Below are positions 63,460 through 64,000 of a stretch of 64,000 nucleotides of DNA, piece after piece. A model generated the notes under the pieces. It made no database searches and was not told the DNA's origin. It was given only the letters and a program-made list of their open reading frames with translations. The translations under genes and the position numbers were made by a program. How positions within the stretch are numbered: the stretch's first letter is position 1; each line of letters begins with the position of its first letter. The stretch is from Bedellia somnulentella (lineage: Eukaryota > Arthropoda > Insecta > Lepidoptera > Bedelliidae): assembly GCA_963576735.1 (NCBI GenBank), contig OY755171.1:17422001-17486000 (forward strand), written 5' to 3'.

Positions 63460-64000
63460 TAGGCATGATTTTTAGTTCCTCGCCTCTCCCATGGCCGAAA
63501 ATGAAAATATAAATTTTAAATGGGAGAGGCGGTACTCCCCAACAAAAGCACAGTCGGTCGGGGTCAGGGAGTCAGGTTCAAGAACCGACGGACGATCCGA
63601 GCCGTATCGAGCAGCACCGCTTTCTGCATTTGTGCTGGAACCGACACGCCACAGAAATCCAACCGCCTCAAGTTGGTCGCGAGGCTGGTTGGAATTAACC
63701 CGTTCGCGGACAAAACAATTGGGATTATTTCCGTCGAAGTCACACCCCACATGTCGGTGATCTCGTGGGCCAGATCGAAATATTTCCGAAGCTTCTCGGT
63801 GTCGGCTCTCACGAGACCCTCGTCATGAGGGATAGTGACATCCACTAGAAATACCCTCGACTGCGACCGATCCCATACCACGATATCAGGCTTATTCGCT
63901 AGAATAGTCCTGTCCGTGATAACGGATCGGTCCCAATAGATTTTGGCACGGTCGTTTTCTAGGATTGGCTCCGGCAGATACTTGTAATACGGCAGCCTCT
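63460..64000 (-). mobile_element. R2/R4-type LINE, 3' part, running off the window
   Basis: GC-rich minus-strand element whose polymerase C-terminus is open to the window edge. Its short 3'UTR ends around 63460. The neighbouring + strand LINE tail at 63334-63458 is a separate element. Confidence 0.8.
63564..64000 (-). CDS. restriction-like endonuclease domain of R2/R4-type LINE polymerase (partial)
   Basis: An uninterrupted frame of ~145 residues, entering from beyond the window. It reads YYKYLPEPILEN, IYWDRSVITDRTILANKPD, IVVWDRSQSRVFLVDVTIP, EKLRKYFDLAHEITDMWGV and ends VRRFLNLTP, stop. PD-x14-D followed by K..KY is the catalytic pattern of the restriction-like endonuclease that R2, R4 and NeSL elements use to nick target DNA. 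The absence of stops suggests a young copy; whether the RT upstream is intact cannot be seen. Confidence 0.88.
   Translation of the reverse strand, partial: RLPYYKYLPEPILENDRAKIYWDRSVITDRTILANKPDIVVWDRSQSRVFLVDVTIPHDEGLVRADTEKLRKYFDLAHEITDMWGVTSTEIIPIVLSANGLIPTSLATNLRRLDFCGVSVPAQMQKAVLLDTARIVRRFLNLTP

Overview
The window reads as arthropod, almost certainly lepidopteran, nuclear DNA. It is AT-rich and gene-poor, with no bacterial-style operons. It carries Lep1-like Helitron ends, RTE, CR1/jockey and I-type LINEs, a GIY-YIG Penelope element, piggyBac and Harbinger derivatives, and several SINE families. No intact host protein-coding gene could be supported. The only host-like or domesticated-type coding remnant is a split, decayed THAP-domain sequence (exons at 26897-26967 and 29414-29615).

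Layout. 1-3186: SINE and dispersed-repeat copies plus hairpins. 3187-5972: a 5'-truncated RTE LINE with a 9-bp target duplication, split by a deleted piggyBac element at TTAA. 6685-8830: a LINE RT remnant, a full SINE-A, a foldback carrying a tRNA-like sequence, and a 78-bp minisatellite. 9545-11930: a chimera of Helitron-like 5' end, GC-rich jockey fragment (ORF1 plus endonuclease, no RT) and tRNA-like foldback pieces. 11931-13972: unannotated AT-rich DNA. 13973-17175: a frameshifted CR1/jockey-type LINE. 17843-20374: a Penelope-like element with a 16-bp target duplication and a decayed hammerhead-like motif. 20664-21155: a short LINE-C copy. 26897-30973: the THAP remnant, with an RTE inserted in its intron and its 3' end capped by a foldback transposon that holds a cysteine-rich CXC-type ORF. 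37068-38158: an I-type LINE RNase H copy with a 14-bp target duplication. 39494-40283: a foldback with a MITE nested in its loop. 41105-41730: a 145-bp tandem array. 43422-44910: a Helitron. 46167-48040: nested LINE, SINE and Helitron pieces. 48193-49779: a large foldback with ~505-bp arms. 52143-52877: a Harbinger MITE with a Myb-like ORF stub. 53945-54330: inverted SINE-A halves. 55342-55610: a copia RNase H scrap. 60204-64000: SINE and LINE cluster ending in an R2/R4-type LINE with a restriction-like endonuclease domain.

How the parts relate. The mobile families depend on one another. SINE-A, repeat-B and LINE-C share a 3' end (short CCCC..GGGG hairpin, then GGCGTGA, then a TATGT-rich tail), as expected if LINE-C machinery mobilises the other two. 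SINE-D shares its 3' end with an RTE copy at 24797-25105. Several foldback or TIR elements are deletion derivatives that still hold scraps of the parent's proteins. Family names A to E are working labels for this window only. All protein assignments come from reading motifs by eye, not from database searches.
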